A stretch of DNA of 64,000 nt from Dryocosmus kuriphilus (GCA_038277395.1 CM076190.1:247051256-247115255); one strand, 5' to 3'. Shown: positions 35,538-47,382, counted from the first letter of the stretch. Made by a program: numbers and translations. The notes: generated by a model not told the origin, from the letters alone.

Positions 35538-36208
35538 GCGGCTGTATAGCGTAACCATTGCGTCCACGCGGTATGCTAGGGAAGATTTCTTGTTATTAAA
35601 ACTATTAAACCACAAAAACATTCAACCGTAATACATAAAAATTCAAGATATCGAAAAGATGAAACGTCAACAAACTTACAGGTTATTGATTAACATCGAG
35701 CACAATTCATAAGCGCTCAGAAGAAAATTTTTTCGGGCATTAATAATGTCCGATTCGTAGAGCTCTTAGTCGGTTATATTACTTCGAGAACGGTAACGAG
35801 AATGAGAATAAAACCGAGAATATAACAGAGACTTAAATTCTCTGAGAATTTATGATTATTGGAGATTTCGGCGACAAGTGAGGTAAGTATGAATTAATTA
35901 GCTGATAATGTATAATAAACTGTATTTTTTACTTCTATTAGTGTATTTCTTTTTTTTTTGATGAGCTTCAGGCATGTTGGAAATGAAGCAAACTCTCTCA
36001 CAATTGCATGCAGAGTATAGGTTATGTTATGCTAATTATACAGAGTTAGGTTATGTTAGCGCCTAACCTATTAAACTCTATTTAGTATGAACAAAATATT
36101 TCCTCATTAAAATATGCCTTAAAATTCTTATCTTTTTATATTTCAAATCATTGAGATTTTACGAAAAGAAGCTTTTACTCGTATATCTCAGTAGACATGT
36201 AACTAAAG

Positions 36209-36975
36209 AAAAAAATTACTAAACCAAAGTGCCTTATTTGGAATTATTTCCGCAAAGTTGTTGACGAAGGGGCGGGTACAAAGCGATTTAAATACAAATT
36301 TTGTGACGCTTTTTAACAAAAAAATGCCACGAGACAAAAAAATCATCTTTTAAAACACGTATTTTACCCAGATGCAGTAAAGAACATACTGAATAAAAAA
36401 GGCATCTTAAGTATAAGTATCAGCGATCACAAAAATAAGAATCAAGGTGACATTAATTTTTTTTTAACTTCTATTCTTAATAGAGATAATTTTAAATACT
36501 TTACGTTATGTCTTAGTATTTTTATAAACCTTCATTATTTGAAAATTTTGCAAAAATCGTGTATTTATAACTACTATTTTTTAACAGGGAATTTAAAAAG
36601 AAAAGAAGAGAGAATTTGAAGTACTTAATAACTAAATATCCCTCTACTATTTAATTTACAGAAATTTTAGATGCATATTTTATTAAGATTTAATTTGAAT
36701 CTATTTCTTATCTAAATAAGTTAAGAATAGTATTCGTTTATTATAATTTAATAATATTAATCATTTATCCTGCAGCTAATTTTGTAGTAGACGTCATAGA
36801 AATTGACGGAAATGTACTCGTAGTACAAAATCAAGAAACTACTAAACCCTCAATTGGTCAAGAGGAAGAAGTATTTTCTCTTAAAAATTACACTGGTGCA
36901 ATGTCTAACGGTAAAGATGCTGGACCATCGGCAGCTACAACGCCTACAACAGGGAATGAAAAACCTACACTCTAA
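36209..36975 (+). pseudogene. BED-type zinc-finger gene fragment, two exons, in-frame TAA
   Basis: Exon 36209-36446 encodes KPKCLIWNYFRKVV, KYKFCDAF and NATRQKNHLLKHVF, the Trp-x-x-Phe, Cys-x-x-Cys-type and His pattern of a BED finger (found in hAT transposases and genes derived from them). A TAA interrupts it at 36314-36316. The donor CAAG/GTGACA (36447) and acceptor CCTGCAG (36775) are in matching phase with a last exon 36776-36975, which encodes NFVVDVIEIDGNVLVVQNQE and ends at TAA 36973-36975. A possible 5' exon with donor AGTGAG/GTAAGTATG ends near 35883, just beyond the Transib insertion. Only the Cys of the first pair is clear, so the finger may be decayed. Confidence 0.5.
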
Positions 36976-37290
36976 ATTTGAATCAGTCAAAAGTGACTGA
37001 TTCACATTTAATTTTGACTGATTTAATTATTCCGGATTTAAAAACTGAAAAAATCAGTCATTTTGACTGTTTCAAATCAGTCATTTAAGTGACTGAGGAA
37101 ATCAGTCATTTTGATTGATGTAATCAGTCATTTTTGATTGATGTTATCAGTCGTTCTGATTGATTTAATTAGTCAGTTTGATTCATTTAATCAGTCATTT
37201 TGACTGTTGGAATCACTCATTTTGACTGTTGGAATCACTCATTTTGATTACATTAATCAGTAATTTTGATTGATTTATTCTTTTTTATTG
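36976..37290. repeat. 24-bp repeat of AATCAGTCATTTTGACTG
   Basis: Twelve or so imperfect units about 24 bp long. TCAGTCA..TGACTGA makes each unit near-palindromic. It lies between the stop of the BED-type gene and the 3' end of the minus-strand gene that follows. Confidence 0.8.
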
Positions 37291-37423
37291 ATTTAAGTGT
37301 TTAATAATGTGTAGGAATTAAATAGAGGATATTAATTTTAAAAATAATTATAGTAGGTATATACAATAGGTACATATATTAATTAATTTCACGTTGTCTT
37401 TAAAACTATAAGGTTACATTTTA

Positions 37424-38761
37424 TTAAATATTATTGAGTAAAATATTCAATATTGACACCGAGTTTTCGGCTTTTGATTTGGAAACTTTATACAACAAGC
37501 ACTCGACGAAATTGTAAAAAATTTTTAGCGAATTCGCGTAGCATGCGTTCGTTACAAAATGCAGCTTAAATAGGGTATCGAACGCTGCTAAGGGAGATTC
37601 TTTATCCAAGATTTCAACTTTGTGGCTGTCTGAAGTTAAAAAATATTTATCGATAGCCTCCGACTGTACGCATAAAATATACGGCTGGATCCTTCCTTGA
37701 GTCGTGTTCGAAACATTTTCGACAAACTCATCAACGTTTGTTTCGCTCTAAAAATAAGAAAAACAATTTTCAAATTAAATTTCTAACAAAAAAATATGAA
37801 ATTTCTACAAAAGAAAATGAATTTTAAACCAAAAAGACAAATTTTCAACCAAAAAATATAATTTTAAACAAAATTGTTGAATTTTCTACCAAATAGTTGA
37901 ATTTTATCCAAGATAGATGAAATTTCTACTAAATATTTTTACCTTTACGAATCTTATGAGATCTTTTTTGGGAACCTCGCAACCTGGAGTCTCATTTAAA
38001 ATGTTTTCCTCTACTCGGACTCTTTTTTTTTTTAAATTGGTTGTGGGCAGCAACTCAGGCAAAACAATTAGAGCTTTTAAATTATCTGAAAAAATATACC
38101 AACATTTATTGAATTTATACAATATGATCGAAGCAAATTATGCTACGAGTAAATAAATACTTACAATCTACGATGCTGCTCTGGTCCAAAACTTCTACAG
38201 CTTTCTTATAATTGCTTTGAGCATATTTTAAAATACGCGGAGCATAAAATGAGGGAAATTTGCCCAAGAAAATCGAGGATTCATTTCCATATATTGCCCG
38301 AAATTCCAAGTCAATCTACATGTATGAAGAATGTACAATTATATTAATATATTCATAAAGACATCAATAAAAAAAAAATCTTAAAAGCAAATAAGCAAAT
38401 AAGTTTCTTACCATTTCACCGCCGTAATTGAAGAGTCTTGGATACTGCTGGAAAATATCATTCAGTAAAGGGTTCTCCTTTAAAAACCATTCCCTTCGAT
38501 TTGTCCATATATCATCTAGAGCTTCGTAAAAAAAAGAAGAAATAGATAGAAATCTATTTGATGAACAACTACAGGTGTTCCACAAAAAATTGAAAATAAA
38601 GAAGAAAAATGTAAATTTATATTTCAAATGTCGTATTTATTTCTTTATATTTATATATTTTATGTATTTTTATTTACATTTCTTTATATTTCTTTATATG
38701 GCTAAATATCTACTTACATTTAATGTTTAATAAACGTTCTAGTATCCCATGATAATATTTT
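37424..38761 (-). CDS. Uncharacterised protein resembling the C-terminal part of SAMD3-like proteins
   Basis: Exons on the minus strand: 38521-38412, 38315-38165, 38085-37943 and 37747-37424 (stop 37426-37424), all with GT/AG borders and agreeing phases; a 44-nt exon 38761-38718 also fits in phase, with a weak acceptor. Peptides in order include WFLKENPLLNDIFQQYPRLF, LIVLPELLPT, IQPYILCVQSEAIDKYFL and SPLAAFDTLFKLHFV, matching the order of blocks in the uncharacterised C-terminal region of SAMD3-like proteins of fish and insects, a region of unknown function often seen in multicopy gene families. A non-coding first exon with donor AAAG/GTAAGTC ends at 39358. No start codon was found between 39358 and 38761, so the 5' end is incomplete. 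Confidence 0.55.
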
Positions 38762-39394
38762 CTTTATATTTATCTCATATGATCCAATATGAATTTATAA
38801 TTTTAAATGTGTTCGAGTATTCCTCCCTCTTTGTCTTTTTTTTTACGGAAAATTATTAATTATTATGAATCCTGGAATTCATCGCTTGTACTTACATTAT
38901 TTGCATGCATGAATATTGTCATACAAATCTTGTTTAATTATATTTTTAAGTGATTTATTGGGTAACTCAAAATTGGAATAACTAAAAAAAAGTATCTTAT
39001 TTTCACTTTTTGAAATTGAATAGCAGACTGCCATTTTAGTTCTCGTGAAGAAATCGCCTGATATTTTATTGTTCCTTTTGCCACCTTTTCTTATTCATAA
39101 GTCTTTGGCGTGAACAAACAAAATTTTTTTCTCTAATTTAAGAAATTTAAAACATTTACACACTTGTATACATTTTCCGCATTTGCATGTCTCAAATTAT
39201 CAGTTAGGTTTCTAAATGCTAAAAAATTTGCTCCGCGGACTGGGTACTGGGTACTTTACCTTATATATTATTTGCGAAAGGTGTATTGAATATTGAAATT
39301 AATTTCACAACTGGCAATAATAAGTTTCGTTAATCATATTATTTTTGGATGACTTACCTTTGATTTTATCCAAAGTGTGCTGGCTAGTAGATAA

Positions 39395-39720
39395 CCCGAG
39401 CCATAGGACGGCCTCTGATTAGTCGAGGGCGGATCCTAGGGGAAGGAGTGGGGGTAATGAGTGGGCGTGGCTTCTCTCTGATTGGTCGACGTAAGTTGGT
39501 ACTTAGAGAGTAGTGGGGGGTAATTAAGGGGCGTGGCCTTCCTGATTGGTTAATGACTATGCCTAATTACAATGAGTGGGAGGTAATGGAAGGGTCTGGT
39601 CTCTTCTGATTGGTCGAGAGGGTGGGGAGTAATTGAAAAGGAGCGGGTGTGGTTTTTTGTGATTGGATAATGAGAGTCCTCAAATTGGTGTGGAGGGGGA
39701 AGTTATGAATTTTTGCTGTA
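39395..39720 (-). promoter_or_regulatory. Repeated GC-box/CCAAT-box promoter region
   Basis: Four to five units of 60-80 bp, each with a GGGGTAATNNAGGGGCGTGG-like GC/CACC box followed 10-14 bp later by TGATTGG, an inverted CCAAT box (e.g. GAGTGGGCGTGGCTTC near 39458, AAGGGGCGTGGCCTTC near 39528). It lies directly upstream of the minus-strand first exon ending at 39358, so it is probably that gene's promoter. Confidence 0.55.
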
Positions 39721-40006
39721 TTGGGGAGGATTGACCTGAGAGAAGAGGGGATGGTATTTTTTTGAGATGACGAAGCCTAGGTGGAATGGGACAGGAGTAA
39801 TTAAAATACTAATTATGTTAATTATACTTTCTAGAATGAGAGATAATGTAGGTACTTAATAGACGTATATTATTTAATTTACTAATTAAGACTAAAAAGA
39901 ATTATCTTAAAATATCTTAAGTGACAGGTAAGAATTATAATACTATATTTGTTTTTAATTATTTATTTAAATTCCAAAAAAACTGGTCAAAGATCAAAAT
40001 ACATTT
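39721..40006. other. Intergenic DNA, nothing recognised
   Basis: Contains the downstream region of the minus-strand gene ending at 40007. No repeat, RNA or coding feature seen. Confidence 0.4.
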
Positions 40007-40972
40007 TCATATTAAAGTGCGTGTAGACAGAAGAAGTTCCACTCCGCTTGTAATGTATGAGATTAAGACAGATGTAAGTTCTAAGAATACTATTTCAAAG
40101 TATAACTCGACGAAACTTTTCTCTAGTTTAACTTGCACCTGGTTTTTAATATACGCAAACTTAAATTTAATTATATGTCGGATTAAATCCTCATTCGGTG
40201 CGTTTCTTTTTTCCGAAATTATACAGTTGACAATGGTTTCAATTAATAGATCCTTGCACAGTTCAACATTTTTTAACAATCGTTCAATTCTTCTGAAGCG
40301 TTCGTCGACACACACAATTACAGTTTTCAGACCCTCGAAAGTCGGCTTTTGTAGAATAACTTCCACGGTATACATCTTTGTCTTCTTTACACTAACCTCA
40401 CCATGCTGCGCGTCATTGTTAGGGTCGTCATTTTTGATGTCCGTGAAGAGTATCGTTTTGTGCCCGTGAGCAGTCGTGAAAACTAGTCGGTATTTTCCCA
40501 GCTGGATAGTTTGTAGATATAAAGGTGAATCTCCGAAAGAAAAGTATGCCTCTATTATATCCATATGTTGTTGCAGTTTTGTCCAGGTTTCAGAGTCAAA
40601 GGCAAGTCCACTACCTGTACTGTTCATAAGTTTAATTACTGGTAGAAATTTTCCATATGATTGAACTTCCAGACCGATTAGAATTGATTTGGAAAATGAT
40701 TGGTTAAGTCCATAAATGGTAGGTAAAATCAATTGTTGTGAAGTTCTCTTTATCGTGTTTGAAGATAGAAGGACTAAACGCTTTAAAGCTTCCTTAGTAA
40801 GAACTTGTTTAAGAGGTGTAGTCTTGGGTTTGATCCGTTTTCTTGTTGACGATCCAGGAACAGCGATATTAGTTTCAGTCATCACATCCTTCGTTTCTGT
40901 AGCCGTTGACTTTGAAAACTGAGAGTTTTGCGCTGGTTCTACATCTACTACACTGTTATTAGACTGCGACAT
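40007..40972 (-). CDS. Unknown 321-residue protein, single exon
   Basis: An uninterrupted frame with a clear start MSQSNNSVVDVEPAQ. The first 70 residues are Ser/Thr/Lys-rich with a basic TRKRIKPKTTP stretch (possible nuclear signal); the rest looks folded, with GLAFDSETWTKLQQHMDIIE and YRLVFTTAHGHKTILFTDI. Upstream on the minus strand is TATATAA (41033-41027) followed 22-32 nt later by CAGT and TCATT initiator-like sequences, about 40 nt before the ATG. I do not recognise the family. Base composition is less AT-rich than the surroundings. The compact layout and the divergent partner at 42860 suggest a mobile or viral origin, which is only an inference. Confidence 0.7.
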   Translation of the reverse strand: MSQSNNSVVDVEPAQNSQFSKSTATETKDVMTETNIAVPGSSTRKRIKPKTTPLKQVLTKEALKRLVLLSSNTIKRTSQQLILPTIYGLNQSFSKSILIGLEVQSYGKFLPVIKLMNSTGSGLAFDSETWTKLQQHMDIIEAYFSFGDSPLYLQTIQLGKYRLVFTTAHGHKTILFTDIKNDDPNNDAQHGEVSVKKTKMYTVEVILQKPTFEGLKTVIVCVDERFRRIERLLKNVELCKDLLIETIVNCIISEKRNAPNEDLIRHIIKFKFAYIKNQVQVKLEKSFVELYFEIVFLELTSVLISYITSGVELLLSTRTLI

Positions 40973-41289
40973 GATTTCTTTCGGATATAAAAATACAAAT
41001 GATGTAGACTGCTTGTTTGTACGCGTTTATATACGAAACCATATGTGGAGTGGGTTGAATAGATGTTTGGAGGGGGAAGGTCCACAGTCGATGAGCGTGG
41101 GAAACGGTAATATTTCTCACATGTGTGCATGTGTGTAAATTTTTTTTGTAACGGCCAACAAAGAAAAATTGTTCCCCCTAAAAAAGCGGACAAAAGAGCA
41201 TGTGTAAACTATAAATCACATATGAGTTCGTATTTCTCAGAATTAAACAAAGATTATATTCTGCACAAAAGGATCTATCAATAAATAAC

Positions 41290-41845
41290 TCTAGAGCATC
41301 CTTATTTTTCAGAAATCATAAAAAGGAACACCTGGTAGTTATAAATCACTCAAAACAATTCTTATTGCTTAAAAAATTGAACAAAGACATTTTTAAAAGT
41401 GCAAATGGACATATCTATAGATTACGCAAAAGAATTTCTATTTTCTAGGAATAGAACAAAGAAACACCTGGGACGTACAAGTTACATCAAAGAATCTGTA
41501 TTATTCTAAAATAACACGTGTTTCAACCCATAAATTATACATGCGAGATACTTCTTATATAAAGAAGAGAATCCTTATTTTCCAGAAATAATAAAAAGGA
41601 ACACCTGGTAGTTATAAATCACTCAAAACAATTCGTATCGCTTAAAAAATTGAACAAAGACATTTTTAAAAGTATAAAAGAATATATCTATAAATTACGC
41701 AAAAGAATTTCTATTTTCTAGGAATAGAACAAAGAAACACCTGGGACGTATAAATTACATCAAAGAATCTGTATTTTTCTAAAATAACACGTGTTTCAAC
41801 CCATAAATTATACATGCGAGATACTTTTTATATAAAGAGGGTGAA
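41290..41845. repeat. 268-bp direct duplication, each copy ending in TATATAAAG
   Basis: 41298-41565 and 41567-41840 are near-identical; both contain AGGAACACCTGG, AGAAACACCTGGGACG and AACACGTGTTTC and end with ATACTT(C/T)TTATATAAAGA. It lies between the two divergent unknown genes and may be their shared control region. Confidence 0.8.
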
Positions 41846-42859
41846 TTGTAAAAGTCCATGCTTTTAGAAGCTATGTAATAGGATTACAGAGAAAAAAAAG
41901 TAATAAATTATGTGTTTGCTTATAGAAAGCTCTACTAAAGAAATCGATTTATTGAATTTTCCAAAAATAGTACAATGACAAAATACAAATGTTTGCTCGC
42001 TAGTACTGCATTATTATCAAGATAAAGAAAACTTTTTCTTTCAAGTTTTCAGAAAATGAAACAATAAAACTTTACAGAGAAAAGTTTCTCACGTATATTT
42101 TACCACCGAGATGAAAAAACAGGAAATATAAAAATGTGGTTCTTTGAGGTAGACGATTGTCACTGAAAAATGAACGTTGGAGGTTTTGTCAAACAGGAGA
42201 GAATATGTCAATTTCCAGACAATAAGTCAATTTCAAAACCTGTGCAGGACTAGTCGTAAAAAAAAGATAGAAAAAACGATATTTGAAAGAATTGTATTTG
42301 AAATTTTTATTGAAATCAACTGAAACACCTGTAGTGACTTGTGTGACAAGTGTATGTTAAACCAAAACAAGAACTCTTAAGAGTTTGACCACAAGGGTAG
42401 TAGAGAATAGAGTATTGAAGACCACATTTATTATTCTATAGAGTGCCGTACCTGTACTATGTTTGAGATTGTTTGTTCTCAAAAATCACCGACCGATAGA
42501 AAGACACAGAGGTTTTTTACAGTCAAGGTATGATCTCGCGGCATGAAAGGAAGTTCAAAAACCCACCAGGTAACCCCATAAAAAACAGTAGGGGTAAGGC
42601 TGACGATGGTAACTCTCTCTCTCTCTCTCTCTCGTTCTCTACCCTAAGAATTTTCTCCTTTGTAAACGATGTAAGAGGTGCACTAGACAAGTTTTCACAA
42701 AGTTATGCATGTGTAGGCGGAATGTATAGTATTTATGTGGAGGGGTAACATATGTACTAGTCCTTAAATAGTGCCCCTCTAGCCCTCTGATCACAGTTTT
42801 GATTCGAGCGTCTCGCGTATCGTTGATTTTACACCTTGTGAGAAATACCGGTCCGAAAA

Positions 42860-44136
42860 ATGGTTCTTTTTGAAGAATTGATACGTAGTTTGCTCGCGAT
42901 AAGTGATAGTTTATCGGACGAAGTGTGTCTGTGGCATTTGCAGAATATTCTGCAAATGCGTACTCCGGAAGAAATCTACAGAATTTCACAAATGCTAGCC
43001 ACAAACAGCGCTTTGAGGCTAGCATACAACATGTATGTCGAGAGATGTGTGCAATTCTCTAACATCATGCTACAAAATATAGGTAGGTGTAGTGATTTTA
43101 AAAAGTGTATACGTGTGTGTGTGTGTGTGTGAGCGTAACTTTTTGTATTTTTATAGTGTTGTTTTAATTTTTTTTTAAATTCCAGTTCCTACTGAAGAGT
43201 GGATGGCACCTCCGCCACCATACACTTATCCAATTGTGCAGACACCTCATCAGCCACAACAAGACCGGATTCAACCTGGCTACTCACCCGCCTTATGTGA
43301 TGATTATGCGACTGTGACTGACGATGAAGAATATGATGAACAACTGGAAGAGGGCGAAGAAGCATCGGAGGATGAGGAGCAAACCCAAAATATAAGAAGA
43401 TTATTTATTAATAATGATGATTTTCTTTTTTTTTTTCTTTTTTTTTTTTGGGAGAGGAGGTGAGAATGCAGTTTACGCACAGAGTGTGGGACTCAGCCTA
43501 AAAAACGGCAATACCCACTAAACTCACCTCCTCTTTCTTCTCGGCATTAATCCCCCCGGAACCGCTTTCGCATTACTTCAGGGGGTGCCGTTTTCTACGC
43601 TGACTCCAGCGTCTTCCTTTTTCCTGATAACCTAGGGTTTCCTCCTGGGTGTTGTCGGCGGACGGCGACTTACCAGGTTCTGGCATTCTACCGCCTTGTG
43701 CCCCTCTTCATAGCACCTTCTGCAGCATTTGCTGCGCTCTTCCATTGTACACTCTCGGGCAACATGTCCAAGAGTGTGGCACCTGTAGCACCGGGTTTCT
43801 GCGCTATGAGCCTTAACCCGGCAGCTAACCCACCCGACCTTCAGTCGAGCAGCCTTCTCCAGTTTGGCAGCAGCGACAGCATCCAGCTCCACGAATGCTA
43901 GGATGCAACCTCTGCTGCTTCTCTTTGAGAGGTTCACCCTCGGTGGAGAGCACACGGGAGGTTCTGATAACCAGCAGGGTGAGGAGCAGGATCAGCAGCA
44001 ACAGCAACAGCAACAACAACAAGAAACAGGTGAGGGAGAGTTTTACCATATAGAGTATGGGCGGTCGCGGTATTATCCGAAATTTAACTTCAACGGGATC
44101 GAGATAAAAGTACACTTCAAGACAATTGTTGAATAA
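42860..44136 (+). CDS. Unknown spliced gene, interrupted by a retroelement fragment
   Basis: Exon 1 42860-43082 (starts MVLFEELIRSLLAISDSL, a helical 74-residue piece) and exon 2 from 43186 join in phase (AG/GTAGGT donor, TTTAAATTCCAG acceptor). Exon 2 encodes a Pro-rich MAPPPPYTYPIVQTPHQP, then an acidic DDEEYDEQLEEGEEASEDEE stretch, and runs into a T-rich tail of an inserted element near 43427. Beyond the insertion a frame with a Gln tract (43993-44020) and RSRYYPKFNFNGIEIKVHF ends at TAA 44134-44136; I infer that this is the same gene's 3' part. TTAAATAG at 42755 and an initiator-like TCACAGT near 42790 mark a promoter. Family not recognised; virus-like origin possible. Confidence 0.5.
43428..43960 (-). 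mobile_element. Non-LTR retrotransposon fragment with CCHC knuckles, poly(A) tail
   Basis: On the minus strand: coding end of an ORF1/gag (43955-43632), then about 170 bp of 3'UTR ending CATTCTCACCTCCTCTCCC and an A-rich tail (43428-43451). ORF2 is missing, so this is another internally deleted copy. The 5' border near 43960 is uncertain and I found no clear target duplication. Confidence 0.65.
43632..43955 (-). pseudogene. Gag-like zinc-knuckle region of a non-LTR element
   Basis: Open frame of 107 residues with two CCHC knuckles, CYRCHTLGHVAREC and CRRCYEEGHKAVEC, followed by a basic Pro-rich tail and a stop. Such double knuckles close the ORF1 proteins of R1/I-type non-LTR elements and bind the element's RNA. 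The N-terminal part of the protein is absent. Confidence 0.75.
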
Positions 44137-44250
44137 AAATAATATTACCTAACCACCCTACTTTACACATTTGCACATGCGTTTTTACATGTACATCGTA
44201 TATGACTCTTCCGTTCGCTAATGTTATTTTTATTCAACAATTGTCTTGAA
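44116..44250. repeat. Perfect 27-bp inverted repeat at the 3' end of the unknown gene
   Basis: TTCAAGACAATTGTTGAATA.. (44116-44142) is the exact inverse of 44224-44250; the spacer is 81 bp. The stop codon (44134-44136) lies inside the left arm. Confidence 0.85.
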
Positions 44251-44259
44251 CTTAAAAGC

Positions 44260-45000
44260 TTTAGGATGGAATAAATTGGGAAGAATTTGTTGTTATTATT
44301 AGATTAACTTGTTTTATGGAGGGGGCATTTTGGGAGAAATTTTTTGAGCCCTAATAAGTTATTTTATGTTAACTAATAAAGAAGGTGGACGTCAACTTCA
44401 TGTAGGTCTGTCTGAGGCGTAGCAACCCTCGGCCCCTCGACGAATACTAACGTAATGATTGCCGCCTTCCACAACAGCTCCGGACACATCTAATCTTGTA
44501 CGACTACCTGTCGCAGCTTGAACAGCAAGTATTGTACTATGACATATTATATTAATTCTTCATGTTGACAGAAACCAGCCTCGTGAATACAAAAAACATC
44601 ATTCGGTCGTCTTTTGAAGTATGAATTCCAACAGTGGAAGAGGAGGAATGAATTCCCTTTGTAAAAATAAAGCTCATTGTTACGAGGGGTCTCAATCTTG
44701 AAATAAGTAAGTATACTTATATTTATTTTATTTATTCTGTATTTACATTTATTTTACAGATTTCATGTACTATCAAGGAGAGGATCTCATTTTTTATCTT
44801 TGGAAATATTCTGGAGCAGGCCGACGATGAGAAAGACAAATTAAAGACTCGAAAATTATAGATATAATTATACGTATCATAACCTAATAAACATTTTACA
44901 ATTAAAATAAATAATTTAAATTGTATATACTTGTTTTTATTTATTTCATTTAAACGCAACCAGGCCAATGAGCTTGTAAGTCCGGTTACAGCGGCCGCGT
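44260..45000. other. Non-coding stretch, nothing recognised
   Basis: Mixed-composition DNA (44380-44640) followed by AT-rich DNA. I see no credible gene, RNA or repeat unit. Confidence 0.4.
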
Positions 45001-45044
45001 GTCAATCAGCTGGTTAACTGCAAATAGTAGCTAAAAACCAAAAT

Positions 45045-45279
<235 letters not shown>

Positions 45280-45399
45280 TTTCCGTAGCAGACTCATCTT
45301 CGTAGACAATGTCTTGACCATTATGAGAATAATGCAAAGACTTCACAGCTGCTGCGTCAGCCAGCAGCATTACATTTTTGTTATGTGTAAAATTAAAAT

Positions 45400-47380
45400 A
45401 GAAAAATTTATTATTATTTGATAAACTTCTAGTTATAGTAGCCGCAGAATTATGAACAGTTACATATTTAAAAATATTTGTAGAACATATTTTTCATAAA
45501 TATTGTGATTCTTCTGTGTTGCAAAAGAAAATAAATAAATCTTACAAAATTTAGAAAGCATAAACCATATTCTAGTAAAGGATTTTTAATATTTCAAATT
45601 TTTAAAAATAATTTATTGAAAAATATATATTATTAGAACACTAAAGAAAAAAATAAAGTTTTAAAAACATAAACGAGACTCTAGTAAAGCATTTTTAATC
45701 TTTAAAGCCGTTTGAAAATAAATTTATGGAAAATATTTTATTACAAACACAAGAGAAAAAAATAAAATTTAAAAAAACGAGGAAAAAGTATTGAGCAAAT
45801 TTTATCAAACATATTTATTTATAACAATATCTACGAGTCAAACTTTTAAAAACTTCTTAAGCAGAAGAATCATAGGGAAAATTGTTTAAAAATATTTAGA
45901 GCAAAGAAAAATGGAAATTTTTTTACAATATTTCAAAAAATTGTACAACAGTATCTATAAGGAAACATTTTCTACTCTTTTAAATCTTATTGAATATATT
46001 GTGGAAAACATGTTTTAAAAAAAAATATTTTGCAATTTTAACAAAAAAACGCCAATCACAGTTTAATGCAAAAACTTTTCTAATATTTTAAATCAACTAT
46101 AAACAGCTAAATATTTTAAAATATTTTTTAAAAATTATTTTTGATAAAGATTGTGATTTTGCTGTGCTGAAAAATAAAAGGAAATGTCTTAGAAGCTTTT
46201 AGAAGCCATAAAACACACACTAGTAAAAATTTTTAATCTTTCAAATTTAGAAAAATAAATGATGGAAAAATATTTTATTAGAACCACTAGAGAAAAAAAA
46301 AATCTTTTAATACATAAACCAGACTCTTGTGAATCATTTTTAATATTTAAAACCTTTTAAAAATTAATGAATGAAAAATATTTGATTACAACCGCTAGAG
46401 AAAAAAATCAAATAAAATTTAAAAAAGGAAAATGAGAAAAACTTGTTAAGCAAATTTTATCAAACATAGATATTTATAAAAATATCTACGATTCAAACTT
46501 TAAAAAGACTCTTAACCAGGAAAATAAAAGGGAAAATTGTTTTAAAATAGTTAGAGTAAATAATCAAATAAAATTTAAAAAAGGAAAACGACAAAAACGT
46601 GTTAAGCAAATTTTATTAAACATACATATTTATAAAAATATCTACGATTCAAACTTTCAAAAGACTTCTTGACCAGGAAAATAAAAGGGAAAATTGTTTT
46701 GAAATATTTGGAGTAAATAGAAAATGAAAAATTTTTTCCAACGTTTCAAAAAAGTGTACAACAGTATCTATAAGAGAACATATTCTACTCTTCTAAATCT
46801 CATTGTATATATTATGACAAACTTGTTTAAAAAAATATTTTACAAGTTAAAAAAAATATATTAATCACAATTTAATACAAAAGCTTTTCCAATACTGTAA
46901 ATCAATTATAAACTGTCAAATATTTGTAAGTATTTCTAAAACTTATTTTTGATAAATATTGTGATTCTTTGTGTTGAGAAAGAAAAGAAAAAAGTCTTAA
47001 AAAATTTTAAAAAGCATAAAAACAGACTTCAGAAAGCTTTTTTCACCTTTCAACTTTTTAAAAATAAATGATTGAAAAATATTTTATTAGAACCATCATA
47101 GAAGGAATAAAATTTTAAGACCATAACCAGACTCTAGTAGATCATTTTTAATCTTTAAAACCTTTTAAAAATAAGTAAATGAACAATATTTTATGACAAC
47201 AACTAGAGTAAAAATAAAATAAAAACATACAAAATATCAAACATATTTATCAAAGTATCTACGATTCAAACTTTAAAATGTCTTATTATTTAGGAAAATA
47301 ATAGGAAAAATTGGTTAAAAATACTTAGAGTAAAAAGAAGAAAAAAGTTTACAACATTTCAAAAAAGTGTACAACTCTAT
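45400..47380. repeat. AT-rich tandem repeat, ~650-810-bp units
   Basis: Three diverged units. The marker ATAAATATTGTGATTCTTCTG (ATAAAGATTGTGATTTTGCTG in the second) recurs near 45496, 46145 and 46955; sub-blocks such as ATATCTACGATTCAAACTTT and AGACTCTAGTAAAGCATTTT also recur inside units. No coding frame. Confidence 0.75.
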
Positions 47381-47382
47381 CT

